Shown in pieces: positions 23,863-35,654 of a stretch of 64,000 bases of DNA. This stretch comes from Bullera alba (taxonomy: Eukaryota > Basidiomycota > Tremellomycetes > Tremellales > Bulleraceae): contig BCIX01000003.1 in assembly GCA_001600095.1 (NCBI GenBank), positions 1,302,001 to 1,366,000 of the forward strand, read 5' to 3'. A program made the translations under genes and the position numbers. How positions within the stretch are numbered: position 1 is the stretch's first letter; every line of letters begins with the position of its first letter. The notes beneath the pieces were generated by a model, which worked only from the letters and a program-made list of their open reading frames with translations, made no database searches and had not been told where the DNA came from.

Positions 23863-26467
23863 ATGGCATCATCTTCAAACTCGCAATGGCACAGCATAAA
23901 CCCTCAGACCCGACCCCTCACCTTGTCCATCCTCGAGCTCACCCCACTCGCCTTGACTTTGTCCTTGACTCTAGCGCCCCAGACATCACCCTCGACACCG
24001 TTCAATATACAATCACATGGAGCCAGCCATCACGTCGCCCATACTCACAACCACGCGCATGGACCTACGCCCTCAAAGCACAAGAAAAAGCCTCGACATA
24101 GGCGGCCCGACTCAGACGACGAAGCGATCGCGGTGGACTTGGACGATGACCACTTGTCATCACCCGTTCCAGGAACATATCCTTCTGGTGGCGCTCTGGA
24201 TCATACCACAAATTTTAAAGACCTGCTCAGTCACGGCGTAGTAGTCTCCGTCAATGGTCAGCCGTGGAACCGAATAGTAGCCCATGTGAGCGATCCAGAC
24301 GAGGAGCTCGCCGATGGAGAGCAAGAGGACGTCGAGCCTAACGAGGGAGAGGATGATTGGGAGGATGACGCTGAACAAGTTGGGGAGGAAGGCCCAAGTA
24401 CAGGCATCACCCGGAGAAGACCTAGACGTGCGAGATTCGGCGCAAGTGCAGGAAACGCTGTCAAGGCAGAGGAAGGAAAGGACACACCTCGACGACGGAC
24501 AAAGCCAGCAACGGCAAAGCAACATGATAAAATGGTTAAAGACCAGGCAGTCGTGGTAGTCTACGGTCTCACCCCTGGTAAAGAGTACGACATAGAGTTG
24601 CAAGTGGTTGGTCTGTCAGGTTCCGATGGCATGGACGCAGTTTGTAAGTACTGCAAGAATCGGGCATTGGCTAATACCTACAGTATCACAGAGCATCATG
24701 GTCCCAGCATCCCCTTCTCCTGCACTGCCTCGCTCGAGAGCAAACTCCCTTCGGGCTAGGTCGATACCGCGTTCACGTTCAAATTCGGCTACAGGCGTTC
24801 ATCCCTCAACTCAAGATCTCTTCCTGGGCAACTCGTCCGGAGGCAATACACCTCCCGCCACGGACACCCCTCCCGCTCCTATACCGACCAACATTCTCAA
24901 TCCCGTCGACACTCAGGCCGCTCAGATCCGTCACATGATTGCAGCTGCACATGCCGAGAAGGATCTAGTGCAAAACCAAATCAAGGAAGCTCGCAGAGCG
25001 GCGCAACGAGCCGAAGCCGCTCTGAAAGTCGAGATTGAGAGTGTGAAAAAGGCCACGGAAAAGGCAGGATCAATGGATTTGCGAGCAAAGCAGAAAGCGT
25101 TGGCACTGCAAGAGCAAGTCAAGCAAGGTTGGACAGGAGCGGAGCACGCAGAGGCAGAGGCCGCTGAAGTAGACCAGGGGATGCACGAGCTGGAGGACAA
25201 GTTGGAGAGCGCCAAGATCGAGGTCGAAACGGTCAAAGCGGAGTGGCTCTCTATCAAGAAGAGCGAAGACGAGTCCAAGGAAGTTGACCGCAAGACGAGG
25301 TCAGAGGAGGAGAAGAAGCTGGCAGAGGTAGTGAGCAAGGTTGACAAGTTGAGGGCGAAGAAGGAGAAGAAGGAAGCTGAAAAGGCCGAGTTGGAGAGGA
25401 AACTCGAGGATCTGGAACGCCAGAGGTTGGAAGTCGAGAGGCGGAATGAAGAGGACAGGAATAACAAGAGGACGAGCGGATTTTGGTTTGATCCATACCA
25501 AAACCACGCGCAGGCGAATCACAACCATGCTCCTCACAATCGCACCCTCACCAATCACCCATCGCTCACCAACCTATCCGCTGGGCAAGGGTTCCGGCCC
25601 AGAGGTGGCTTCCAAGGGAGATTCGCATCGGCTGGGGCACCCAGGACAGGTCCATCACAGCCCAGTCCCACGCATGCCAATACCTTCTACACGAGTCAGC
25701 ACCCTGCGCCATCGAGTTCACCAGGACCTACATTCCGCCCTCCAAAAGCCATGGTCGGCTCGCCATCCGCCAACACTCGAAGTAATTCGACACCTGGGGT
25801 CAATGTTAGTGCTATGCCGTTCCACCCCAGCAACATGGACTCGGCACAACAACACACAACGTTGATGCCCCCGCAACTCCAACATAGGATCTACCTGCCC
25901 AACGTCCGACCTCGACCAACGCCAAACTTCAACCCTCCGCCAAGTGTCATGGCAGAGCAGGCACAGAGACAGTCGCCAACAATGCTCTCTGCGCCATCCT
26001 TCCCTCCACTGCCGGGTCAAGCGGGTCAAACGGGAGGTAACAAGCAAACGTCCGGTGGGCCCAGTCTGGCTAGCATCGTCACTCGGGCCGTCCTATCGCC
26101 TACGGCTTTGGCAGCACAGGAGAATGCCGTCGCGAGACTATCTCCTCCGCCCATGAGGAGTAACTTGTACTCTGCTCAGAACCCCTCGGGCGGCAATACG
26201 CTCCCGACTTCTCCACCGACGAAATCCTCAACCCAGAATGCCGTTGGTCAGAGTAATCCTGCATCCCGGCAGAACACATTGGCTCAGCAGCAACCAGAGC
26301 GAGTTGGAGAGTTCCCACCTCTTTCACCTACAGGTCCTTGGGGCATGGTGAGGATGGCCACCCCACCGGTTAGTGGCTGGAACGCACAAGGGAGAGAAAG
26401 CCCATCTAGCTCGGGAGGAGGCACAGGCAGCGCTCAGACTTCTCGTAGAGGCACAGCCGATGCCTGA
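23863..26467 (+). CDS. Coiled-coil, low-complexity orphan protein
   Basis: Not recognised. Two exons (23863-24643, 24684-26467) give 854 residues. The N-terminal 260 residues contain a His-rich patch, an acidic stretch and a basic stretch, ending with YGLTPGKEYDIELQVVGLSG, which resembles a fibronectin-III or immunoglobulin-like beta strand pair. After a Ser/Pro-rich linker with RS dipeptides, residues about 343-520 form a long charged coiled coil rich in Glu, Lys and Ala. The C-terminal third is disordered and rich in Pro, Ser, Asn, Gln and Thr. The architecture (beta module, coiled coil, disordered tail) suggests a scaffold or adaptor. I infer nothing more specific. Confidence 0.75.
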
Positions 26468-26710
26468 TCGCAATGCATGGCATGCAAGTATGTACAAGCA
26501 CACTTTGAGATCACTCAGACTATCAGTGTAAGGACTTTCTGGTTATTCCACCGTCTCCTTATCCGCGAGCTGCTGTACCGTAGATCAGCTCGTCAGTCGA
26601 AGAGCGGAAGCAGAGTTTCGATCTCGAGATCGTGTTACTTTCGATAACTTCAGCAACACTGCGGCTTCATCTGGCTTGCACCTCACAACACCAATCACGC
26701 AGTGTTAACA

Positions 26711-28847
26711 ATGCCGGGGCGGCTACCCCTGAGGGCGCTCCGGAGAGTAGGTCTACGACAGCAGACATGCCGCCGGACTTTCACCACGACGACAGTCAGA
26801 GCGGATGAGAAGTTCAACGTCATGGACAAATTGGCCCAACGAGGATTCGTATCTGCCGTGACCAAGTGAGCTGGTCGCCGCCGATTCATTTGACGGTGTT
26901 GAAGCTTACTCTCCACGTATAGTCCCTCAGTGCATGAACATTTGAATGCCAGTCGAACGATCTATTCCGGTGTCGATCCCACAGCTTCTTCTCTACATGT
27001 CGGGAATCTATTGCCATTGATGGCCCTCCTGCACTTCTATCTTGAAGGACACCAGGTCATAGCCTTGGTCAGTCCTTCATTTTTTAAACGGACTTGGCTG
27101 ATCTAATATATAGATTGGAGGTGCTACTGGCTCGATTGGAGATCCCTCGGGAAGGAGTACGGAGCGGACAGCTTTAGAACCTCATGTGTTGGACGCCAAT
27201 GTCAAGGCCATCACAGGCCAAGTGGAGCAATTCTTCAAGAACGGGGCAGAGTACGCACGGCAGTCGGAGCACAAATCAACGAAATCTGCTCCGGACGAGA
27301 AGGCGCCGGTCAAAGTCGTCAACAATCTGGATTGGCATGGTGGAATTGGATTCCTCCAATTCCTCAGAGAAGTTGGCAAATTGGCACGAATGAGCACAAT
27401 GTTGAGCAGAGATGCGTGAGTCTCCGAACGGCTCGTCATCGAGTGCGGTTCGCAGTCTGACACCTGGCGCAACGAAGCTGATCATGTGTGATTCCAGTGT
27501 CAAGAGCCGATTAAACTCTGACAGCGGGATATCCTTCACCGAATTCTCGTACCAGCTACTGCAGGCATACGACTTTTTGACACTCTACCGCCAACATGAT
27601 TGTCGGATTCAGCTGGGAGGGAGTGACCAATGGGGAAATATCGTGGCAGGGATCGATCTCATCAAAAAACAAAAGCTGCTGGACCTAGAAGCTGCCGCCG
27701 CAGAGGAAGCAGAGCGGGAGAAAAATCGACCCAGAAGGCCATACGCAGAGCGACGAGCCGAAGCCGAGGCGAAACACCACGAGGCGTTCTACAAGCACAA
27801 GATGCGAGAGGCGGGCATTGAGCCTCCGAAACCTCAAGTCCCGGAGACATTGGAACAGAGGGCAGAGAGGGAATCTCATGCGTATGGAATCACATTGCCC
27901 TTGTTGACGACGAGTGGCGGAGAGAAGTTTGGCAAATCCGCTGGAAACGCAGTCTGGTTGGATCCAGCTCAGACCAGTCCCTCACGATTCTACCAGGTGA
28001 GTTGCGAGCCTGAGAGTCTGTGGGTCATGTGATCTGACAATATACCCTCAGTTCTTCTTCCGAGTGGATGACGAAAAGGTGGAAACATACCTGAAACTGT
28101 TCACACTCCTACCTTATGCCAAGATCCGGGAGATTATGCAAACTCACCTTGTAAGTCCGCTACCTCCTCCCTCTCATCATGCTCTGTAGAGGACTGACGT
28201 TCACTGCCTTTTAGCGCAAGGCGTCCGAGAGGGTGGCGCAGAAAGTGTTAGCGGAACAAGTCACCACTTTGGTCCATGGTTCCCGTGCGCTCGACAACTC
28301 GCTCCGAATTGCCGATATGATATACAAAACGCCACCTCGGGAGCTAAAGTCGCAAGAGGTGCTAGAGGCCATGCAGTACGAATCAAATTTCTCCAGGATG
28401 AAGTGGAAGGATGTCAAGGGCGTGGTCGTTGGCAAAATGATGGTCGTGCTAGGCCTGTGTACCAGCCGAGGTAAGTCGAGCTACCCGGTGACCCAAAGGT
28501 CAACCAGCTGACCTAGCCTCTCAGCGCATTCGTCACGGTCTATCAACGCGAAACTAGTCTGGGTGTCTGGGAGACGGATTGATGATCAGAAGAGCGAGAT
28601 CTCGAGGAGTGATGTGATCGACAAGCACCTGATTGTCATCAAGTCGAGCAAGAAGACCGCTCATGTGATCTATGTGGACTTTGAGGAGACCGCCAAGGCG
28701 AAGCCCAAGTCGGAGTCGGAGCAGGAACAGCAAGAGGAGCCGGAGGTGGTGGAACAGTTAGAGCAGGAACCGCCGAAGCTCGAACAGCTGGAGCAGGAAC
28801 AGCCCAAGTCCGAGCAGGAACGATCCAGGCCCGAGCAGGCACCATAA
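26711..28847 (+). CDS. MSY1: Mitochondrial tyrosyl-tRNA synthetase
   Basis: Class I synthetase charging mitochondrial tRNA-Tyr. Seven exons: 26711-26865, 26923-27067, 27114-27415, 27498-27996, 28052-28150, 28215-28470, 28525-28847, 592 residues. The N-terminus is Arg/Leu/Thr-rich with no acids ([14 protein letters not shown]), a likely presequence. Bacterial-type TyrRS motifs are visible: [20 protein letters not shown] (HIGH equivalent), [23 protein letters not shown], and [11 protein letters not shown] (KMSKS equivalent). A charged insertion of about 80 residues separates the last two, as in other fungal mitochondrial TyrRS. The C-terminus has an S4-like tRNA-binding region ([20 protein letters not shown]), then a tail of about 45 residues dominated by Glu, Gln and Pro. 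The start gives a plausible presequence and is the first ATG. Confidence 0.92.
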
Positions 28848-29057
28848 AACGACTATAAGTCGTCAGATACCCAGCAATCAGATACCCCACATCACTTTTG
28901 TAGGCATACACATTAAATGCACAAGATATAACCTCTCGTACAGATCACACACAATCAGCAAGAGCAGAAAAATCTATTCGGGTTATATACAGTCCTGGCG
29001 TGTAGATAGTTGATACAGATCGCATACCTGCCGAGCGGAGCGAGGCGAGCGGAACAC

Positions 29058-32000
29058 CTAAGCCATCCAACCATGGGCGTTCCAGCCATTGTATGTCGCT
29101 CCTGGAATAACGCCATCCATCGAGCCGCCGGATCCGGCACCGGTATACTGCCCATTGCTGTTCGGCTGCTGAGGATTGTCCCAACCAAAGTTGAACACCT
29201 TGCTGAGGAAGTCGTCCGGGACCATGGCCTGGTTGGCGCCAGCTACGTTGCCATTCAGACTCGGATTCTGTGCTTGAGGGAAGTATGATGCCAAGATCGA
29301 CTCTACCGCTGGGTCCAGCTGTGGCGTTTGGTTCGAGGCAAAAGTACGTGGGTCGAATTGTGGGAAATCCGTCTGTTGCGCAGCGTCCACGGGGAAGGTG
29401 AATGGACTATTGCCACTGGGATGGACCTGAGACGGGACTTGGAGGCCTCCTCCGTTTGGAGGAAATCCATTATTGCCATTATTGTTAATCCCGAATCGAT
29501 TTGCATTCGCTTGATCATTGCTGCCGGGGATGAACATGCCATTGGCGTCGGGATACGTCCCATATGGCTGTGGGTTGGGGGCAGGCATCGGGTAGGCATC
29601 GAATACTGGTCGATCGCGAGGCGTATCGCTGAATATCCTCATATCCATCTCTCGGCCAGTCTTGGGCTGCGGGCTCTTGTGCGAAGAGCCGGATGGCGGA
29701 GTGGACGAGTTGCCAATTGACTGATTGGGAGAGTCCGCCTCGAGCTGCGCTTGTCGAATCAGTTTTTTGACCGCGCGTTGGAGGCCAGATTCCTCGTCAT
29801 CCTCGTTGATTGGCGACCCAACAGACGCCTTGCGCTTGCCAAGTGAGGAAGCAGGCTTCCGTCGCTGGTCGACCTCGGCTATAACGTGTTAGCGATGGGC
29901 TATTAGGTTGTTTGGGATTGACTCACCCATTAAGAAGTCCATCACCTTGACGGCTGCTCGCGACGGATGCGATATGTCGGCGATGCGTCTGTGTAATGTA
30001 AGCAATGTCACCGTCACACGCTTCATGATGACGTACCTCATGTGATCCAGAGCTCCCTTGACTTCCGCAATTTTCTGCACAGTTTCTGTTGATTCCATGT
30101 CTCGACGTGCAGTCCGCTGTCACCGAGGTCAGCTCTGAGTTGACTGTCTTTGCAACCAACTCACCAGCAGATCAATGATTACCACCAGACCAGAAACAGA
30201 GACTGCAACGATGGTCAGTATGGCTCACACTGAAGCCCATATCGGAGCTATCCTCACCGTAGAAAAGAGGAATCCTGTTGCGATGTCAGCCGTATTCCAG
30301 ACCCGTAAAACATCATGTACTCACCACCACTTCTCCAGGAACGACGCTGATTCGTTGTCACCACCCATCATCCTCAAACTGGCCCGCGCAGCCCGAATGC
30401 ACTGCTCCTTGGAATACGCGAATCTACATAGCAGTCAGGATCACACATTGCGTGACGTTACACTTACCTCTCATCCTCGTACCCCCTAGACAGCCAAGGT
30501 CTGTGCAGTCTCAACATCCTCGAGTGAATAGCCAAGTTGAGCATGATCTTCTCATAGTACTGTACCAGGGCTTTCGGGTCTTGAGGTGGTGGACCGCGTG
30601 TATTGGGGTCAGGCTGGAAGAATGCGGGTAGTTCCATCATGGCCTTACGCAGCTCGCCATCAACTATCACCAAGTCAGCTGACAGTCTATCGATCCGCTG
30701 CGAAGCACGCACCGCCCAGAATGAACGAATAGGGAGGATGGTTATTGTTGTTCGCTTGCCAGATCTGTCGATGGGCGATCTCGGCGAATTTGAGTCGGGC
30801 AAGCATAAACGACATTTCAGTCCGAACGCTCATTGGTTGCGGTTGTAGTGGTTGTCCATCGACAAGATTCTCGTCATCTATATTGGCAGGCAGGGCAGTT
30901 TTGACTGGTCGGCATGTCAGCGGCTGTCTCGAGGATCTGTATCGGGCAACTCACTCTGATCAGGCTGTATACTGGACGCCAGAACTGTGTCAGCTACCCA
31001 TCGATTGCAAAGCAAGAGTTAGCTCACCTGCAGGTGAAATTGTAACTGAAAGCCAGAGCCCAATCCAGAAACACGAGATTCCACCAGATACGTCGTCCAA
31101 CTTCTCGCTGTATCAAGCTCTCCCACCGGCCGACCCACATCGGTAGCGGTTTACCATCTACCGCCTGCTGCTCTGCACCTAGCCTCGACAAGCCCAAGCC
31201 CTGGGCCATCTGTCCGGGGTCAGTCTACGGAACTCGAAGTGATCAATCGCCTCACCTTGATGGCGGCTCCGAGGATGGCCCAAGCTGCGTCCGCTCGATC
31301 TCGATTGTTCTGCTCAACCTCAGCATGACGGTACATTGGATCCCCCAGCTCACTCACCATGAATACAAACATCAAAACTAGTGATTGCAGCGCTTCGGTG
31401 GTATGGTCCGCCATGAAGTCGGCAGCCCACAATGCCTGAAAGGGGTCAGATCGCTTTTCCAGGATACACAGCGAGTACTCACAGCTCGAGCCGAGTTGTA
31501 CCACAGGTCCGGCAGATTGTGTGCTTCATCCAACGTGAAGTGCTTGGCGACCTCTGCGACATCCATGAATTGCATACCGAGCTACAGGCCAAATAAGCTG
31601 TGCGTCAAAATCGGTCGAAGTCCACTCACCGTGCAGACTGTCAGGTAGAGAGCGAGGAACGGTAATGAAATCTCATTGACAACGTTCTCCGCCGGCATCG
31701 ACCAGATATCCTGGCACGATTTCAAGAATGACGGCACGTGGATGCCTGGACGTTATCAGTGTTCCATGAAGATCTGACTAAGCATGATTCTGTCACTCAC
31801 AGCGATGTAACCAATCGACCTTCTCGAGGTACTTTCCAATTGTGAGCATGGTCCTTGGATTACGATAGCGCACACAGCGCACTCACCGCTTTGACCAGTA
31901 TCTCTCCGGTTTCTCGAGGTGGTAGAACTTTTGTCAGTGCCCGCATGACCACATCTGTCTTCCTGTAAAACAGATCGAAGATGTCGGTGGGACCGAGCAG

Positions 32001-33188
32001 ATCCAAAAGTTGGTCAATGTGCTTGTTACGCTCTTCCGTTGGTAGCTCGGGTCGTCCACTCCCTAAAGCAACCTTTCTTAGAGTGGACCCGTCGATCACG
32101 CCGGGGCTGATCCCTTGACCTGCTCGAGCTTGCAAGATCGATTGGGACCTGTTCAAGTGGTACGCGTTGTCGGGAGCGTGTCTACTGACTGACGATGGTA
32201 TCCTCGCGCCAAAGTGAGGAAGCGAATGCGATCCGCCGACCCTACTACGGCCAAAGGCCAGGTGTTCCAGTGTTAACGCGGCTCCTTCCGTAGCATCCAC
32301 AGCCTCCTCCTCGAAGTTGCCCGACTCTTGACGTTGAGGCAAAGGTCCAGATGACCGACGGTCGGGTTCGGGCGGACGTTGACTACTAAGATTCGCTATA
32401 TCCGCCCGACTCGACTTCAAGAAGTGCTCGAGATCTGCTGGAACCAATGCTCCAGTTTTGATAAGAGACGACTCGAGCGCGTCCAGACGATGAGCTAGTA
32501 GTGCGAGGTCTGACGTCGATGCAAAGTTACTCCTTCGAAAGATGAGCAAGGATGAGACAAGCGGGGGTGTTTCACGTACGAATTCGATATCACGTTCTTC
32601 TCCGCCTAATCGACGTTAGCGCCATATCGATGTTCAGTGGCTATAAACTTACCAAGCCCACTTCGTGACATCTAGCTTGGTCTGACCTAAGGACGCATGG
32701 GCCTGAGGAGTGGCCCTGTCAGTGCTGAAGCCCGAGGCTCTCTCCATGCTGCTCACCGCACGGAAACCTAAAACAGTATCAGCATCCTCTGCGACGGTAG
32801 AGAGTCTGGCTGTGCAAACTCACTTCTTGTCACATTTAATCTTCCTCCTTCTACACTCTGAGCAACTCTGCACGATCCTTCGTCGTGTCGCATGAGGTTT
32901 CCTCTCCTTGGTCCTTGGGGCAGGATGCGTAGAGCCGGAAGGCGCCGCGAGTGCACTCGGACTTTCGGCCTCGTCCTCCTCGTCCGAAGCGTAATCCATC
33001 TGGTCTGGCGTCGTAGTGATCTGCGCCGAGGCCCGGCGCGAGGATGTAGCTACTTGCGTTGGAGTCGATTGATGTGGGAGGATGGGCGGCTCATCTTTCA
33101 AATGCATGAGTGCCGGGAATGGAGGTATCTGCTGAGCTCCGCGGGATAGTGGTGGATAAGCGGTCGAAGGTGGCGGTTGGCGGGACAT
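29058..33188 (-). CDS. Zn2Cys6 transcription factor with fungal_trans domain
   Basis: Fungal binuclear zinc-cluster regulator, roughly 1,000 residues over many short exons. The outer limits are firm (ATG 33188, stop 29058); most internal junctions were not fully resolved. The zinc cluster begins CSECRRRKIKCDKK and continues FPCGPC then ARC. All six cysteines are present, but introns fall after CDKK and after FPC, leaving an 11-nt exon (32767-32757). Downstream are a linker with a leucine-rich dimerisation stretch, then the fungal-specific middle homology domain, seen at MQFMDVAEVAKHF, AAWAILGAAIKMAQGLGLSR and REVGRRIWWNLVFLDWALAF. The C-terminus is Asn/Pro/Gln-rich, ending NGWNAHGWMA, a likely activation region. 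The regulated pathway cannot be told from sequence. Confidence 0.88.
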
Positions 33189-33544
33189 CCTGGGTGTCCG
33201 CTCAGTGAGGCTGCTTTTGGGTCGAGTCTTCGATCCCTATCCTGCCAGCCTCTTGCGACGTTTAGCTTACAAGATATGCAAGAGTGTCGAGCTCTGCCGG
33301 ATATAGATTGTATAGAGGTTGAAGATCAAGCTTGTCGGAAAGCTGGATGACGGACTCGGTCAACTCGACACAATCACAAGCGGAATCAAAATCGTGCTAC
33401 TCGTACTAGTGACTAGTCAGATTTTAGGCGGGCTTTGACAACGCTGCTCCTCAACTACTCGCCTCACTCGACACCCACTATCCATCAGCGACATCTGGCT
33501 GAGTACGGGCGGGACGTCACCAGACACCAGACACCAGACATCCC
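33189..33544. other. 5' flank of the zinc-cluster gene
   Basis: No gene seen. Contains short direct repeats such as ACTAGTGACTAGT near 33405-33417, at the border of the decayed helicase segment. Confidence 0.4.
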
Positions 33545-33583
33545 AACGTCTGCATTTACACCAAATGGGGTCCGACGGTACCA

Positions 33584-33664
33584 ACTATCCACGCTGATCT
33601 GTTCAGACAGACTATCCACGCTGATCTGTTCAGACAGACTATCCACGCTGAGCTGTTCAGACAT
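33584..33664 (+). repeat. 27-bp tandem repeat, three copies
   Basis: Three head-to-tail copies of a 27-bp unit beginning ACTATCCACGCTGA. Copies 1 and 2 are identical; copy 3 has two changes. In the helicase frame each unit encodes nine residues (TIHADLFRQ). Confidence 0.9.
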
Positions 33665-34005
33665 GGTTGCGTCGTCGGTCACTGGCAGTACCTCACTGGC
33701 AGAACGGGTCCACACATCCACCGCTTTCGACAGCAAGGACAGTCCCTATCTCGGCATTCCGATTGTCAACTCCCAGCTCACACTCCCCAACATCCAGCTC
33801 GACGTGGGACTCGGAGACGGCGATCAAGAGTGTCACCGAATACTCTGTGGACCGGGCTTGGATCCCCACATCGCCCATGGCTTTGATCAACAGGCTCGAC
33901 AGTTGTCCCTGGGGCCTGGACACCCACTGGGCGGTTCACGGCGTGGGCGATTTCCGAGGACCTCTACCGCCGAAGCTTCAGAAGCTTGTCGACGAGATAG
34001 AGCGC

Positions 34006-34215
34006 ATCTACCTCTACAATGCTGGCCACTATGGACGCGACTCAGCCAACCATCCGAAGATTCTCATCTACACCAAGTGGGCAGCTATGGTACCAACCAT
34101 TCTCGCCCGGATCTACCTCTACAATGTTGAGCACTATGGACGCGACTCAGCCAACCATCTGAAGATTCTCATCTACGCCAAGTGGGCAGCTTTGGTACCG
34201 ACCATTTGGCTAGGA
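34006..34215 (+). repeat. 105-bp tandem duplication in helicase relic
   Basis: Two adjacent copies (34006-34110 and 34111-34215) of a segment encoding a YLYN..HYGRDSANH..KILIY.KWAA block, about 85-90% identical. The 35-codon period keeps the frame. Confidence 0.85.
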
Positions 34216-34670
34216 AGAGAATCTTTGCGTCATCGGTGACGGGTTCCACCTCCGTGGAGCAGCGGGCAGAGAAGTTCAGAGCGTTCAACGATGAGAAGCC
34301 TCACATGTCCGATGCCATTGTCGCGCCAAGCCCTGCCCTCAACATCGCACGCAACTCATCGGCAGACACTCGGTTATACTTGCCCCAAGAATGTCAGATC
34401 ATGGTCATCACCGACGTCGCCAGTGCTGGAGTGAACTTACACCAAGCCAACACGCTCTTCCTGCTGGACTGTCCTTGGTCGGATTCGCTACTCGCCCAGC
34501 TCGTCGGTCGTGTATGGCGAATAGGGCAGAGGAGATCTGTCATCGTTTACACCCTGGTCGCGACGAACACGCTCGACCCTTACATCGTCCACACTCGGGA
34601 TGGCAAGCGGACGTTCACCACCAGTCTCAACGACCCCATCCAACCCGCTCCCGTCAGCGAGACTGCTCAG

Positions 34671-34730
34671 CCCGAGGAGAGAGAGCCCGAGGAGAGAGAG
34701 AGCGAGGAGAGAGAGAGCGAGGCGAGAGAG
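34671..34730 (+). repeat. 15-bp Glu/Arg-coding tandem repeat, four copies
   Basis: Four copies of a 15-bp unit (cccgaggagagagag and variants) encoding PEERE or SEERE pentapeptides. Confidence 0.9.
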
Positions 34731-34989
34731 TCACGGACGACAGCGTCTCGGTGTGCAGCAAGTCAGGTGAGTCTTACCGCCATCTATCTGCAACGCTAAT
34801 GCCTTCTACCTTTAGAACGACGCCGACGAACTGGAGGATGTCGAGTTCTACCTGGCCGAGGCCGTTGTCAAACACCTCTGGCGCTCACCCCAGCTCGTCT
34901 TGGCCCCGGTCTCTGCCACATTCAAGCCCCTGCGGCAGAACCCCCTTAATCAGCAGTTCTACTCCCCGACCTCGCCGCTCCATCTACCC

Positions 34990-35171
34990 CAGCCCGAGCT
35001 CGAGAGATGCCTGGAGCGACATGGCAAACGTCAGACCAATCTCCCTAAAGCCGTCGATTGGAACCTCCTTTCACCTACCCCAGCCCGAGCTCGAGAGATG
35101 CCTTGAGCGACATGGCAAACGACAAACCAATCTCCCCAAAGACGTCGACTGGAACCTCCTTTCCCTGCTTC
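34990..35171 (+). repeat. 91-bp frame-breaking tandem duplication
   Basis: Copies 34990-35080 and 35081-35171, about 90% identical, encoding PELERCLERHGKRQTNLP in two different frames. The period is not a multiple of three, so the first copy runs into a stop at 35104-35106. Confidence 0.85.
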
Positions 35172-35654
35172 TCCGCAGGTTTCTGCGCGCGTATCTCACA
35201 CGGAGTCCTCTGCTGGGAGGTATCTACCTCCGACAGGATCCAGCTAGCACCTGGACCTCGCCAGCGACGCCTCGACAGCCTTGTTCGCCTGCCAGTACCG
35301 GAGATCGCCTCTACCCGCCCTCACTGGCCGATAAAGCACAGTTTGAGGCTCATGCCCGCCTCGAGATCAACCCCAGCCAAGTGCGATGGGTGTTCTATCG
35401 AAGTTTCGAGATCTGCGACCTGGCCCCCGCCCACCTCAAGCCGATTGTCGAGATTCTCGAGTCCCGCCCATACCTGGAACGAGCTCGACGATGGATGTTG
35501 GCCTCTCTCGGTTCCAGTTGCCGATCCTGCCTGGGGTCTCGATTTGGATTACTAGACATCTCAGGAACGTATATACCTCACATATCAATGTAAAAGTGCA
35601 GGTACGGCCTATAGTCACGCTGCTGCATGACCTATGACCGAAGATCCATACACG

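Larger units (their letters stand above)
33545..35593 (+). pseudogene. Degenerate SNF2-family helicase relic
   Basis: The C-terminal lobe of a SNF2/RAD5-like ATPase is recognisable but broken. Frame 1 carries PKLQKLVDEIERI and KILIYTKWAAMVPTI (about 33960-34110). The frame then changes by one base near 34205 to FASSVTGSTSVEQRAEKFRAF and the motif V-VI region TDVASAGVNLHQANTLFLLD and QLVGRVWRIGQ (34180-34570). A plausible intron (about 34768-34816) leads to a further exon (NDADELEDVEFYLAEAVVKH). That exon loses frame within a 91-bp tandem duplication near 35080 and resumes in another frame to 35593. An older partial copy of the same lobe (IYTKW then ASSVTGSTSLAERV) precedes it at 33550-33730. 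The ATP-binding lobe is absent. A 5'-truncated, frameshifted pseudogene is the simplest reading; a rapidly evolving live gene with mis-read exons is less likely. Confidence 0.6.

Noticed and set aside
24931..25467. Ser/Phe-rich minus-strand frame
   Set aside because: Shadow of the Glu/Lys coiled coil on the other strand.
33545..35593. Transposon or helitron helicase
   Set aside because: Motifs are SNF2-type (QLVGRVWRIGQ), not Rep/helicase; no terminal repeats, transposase or reverse transcriptase nearby.
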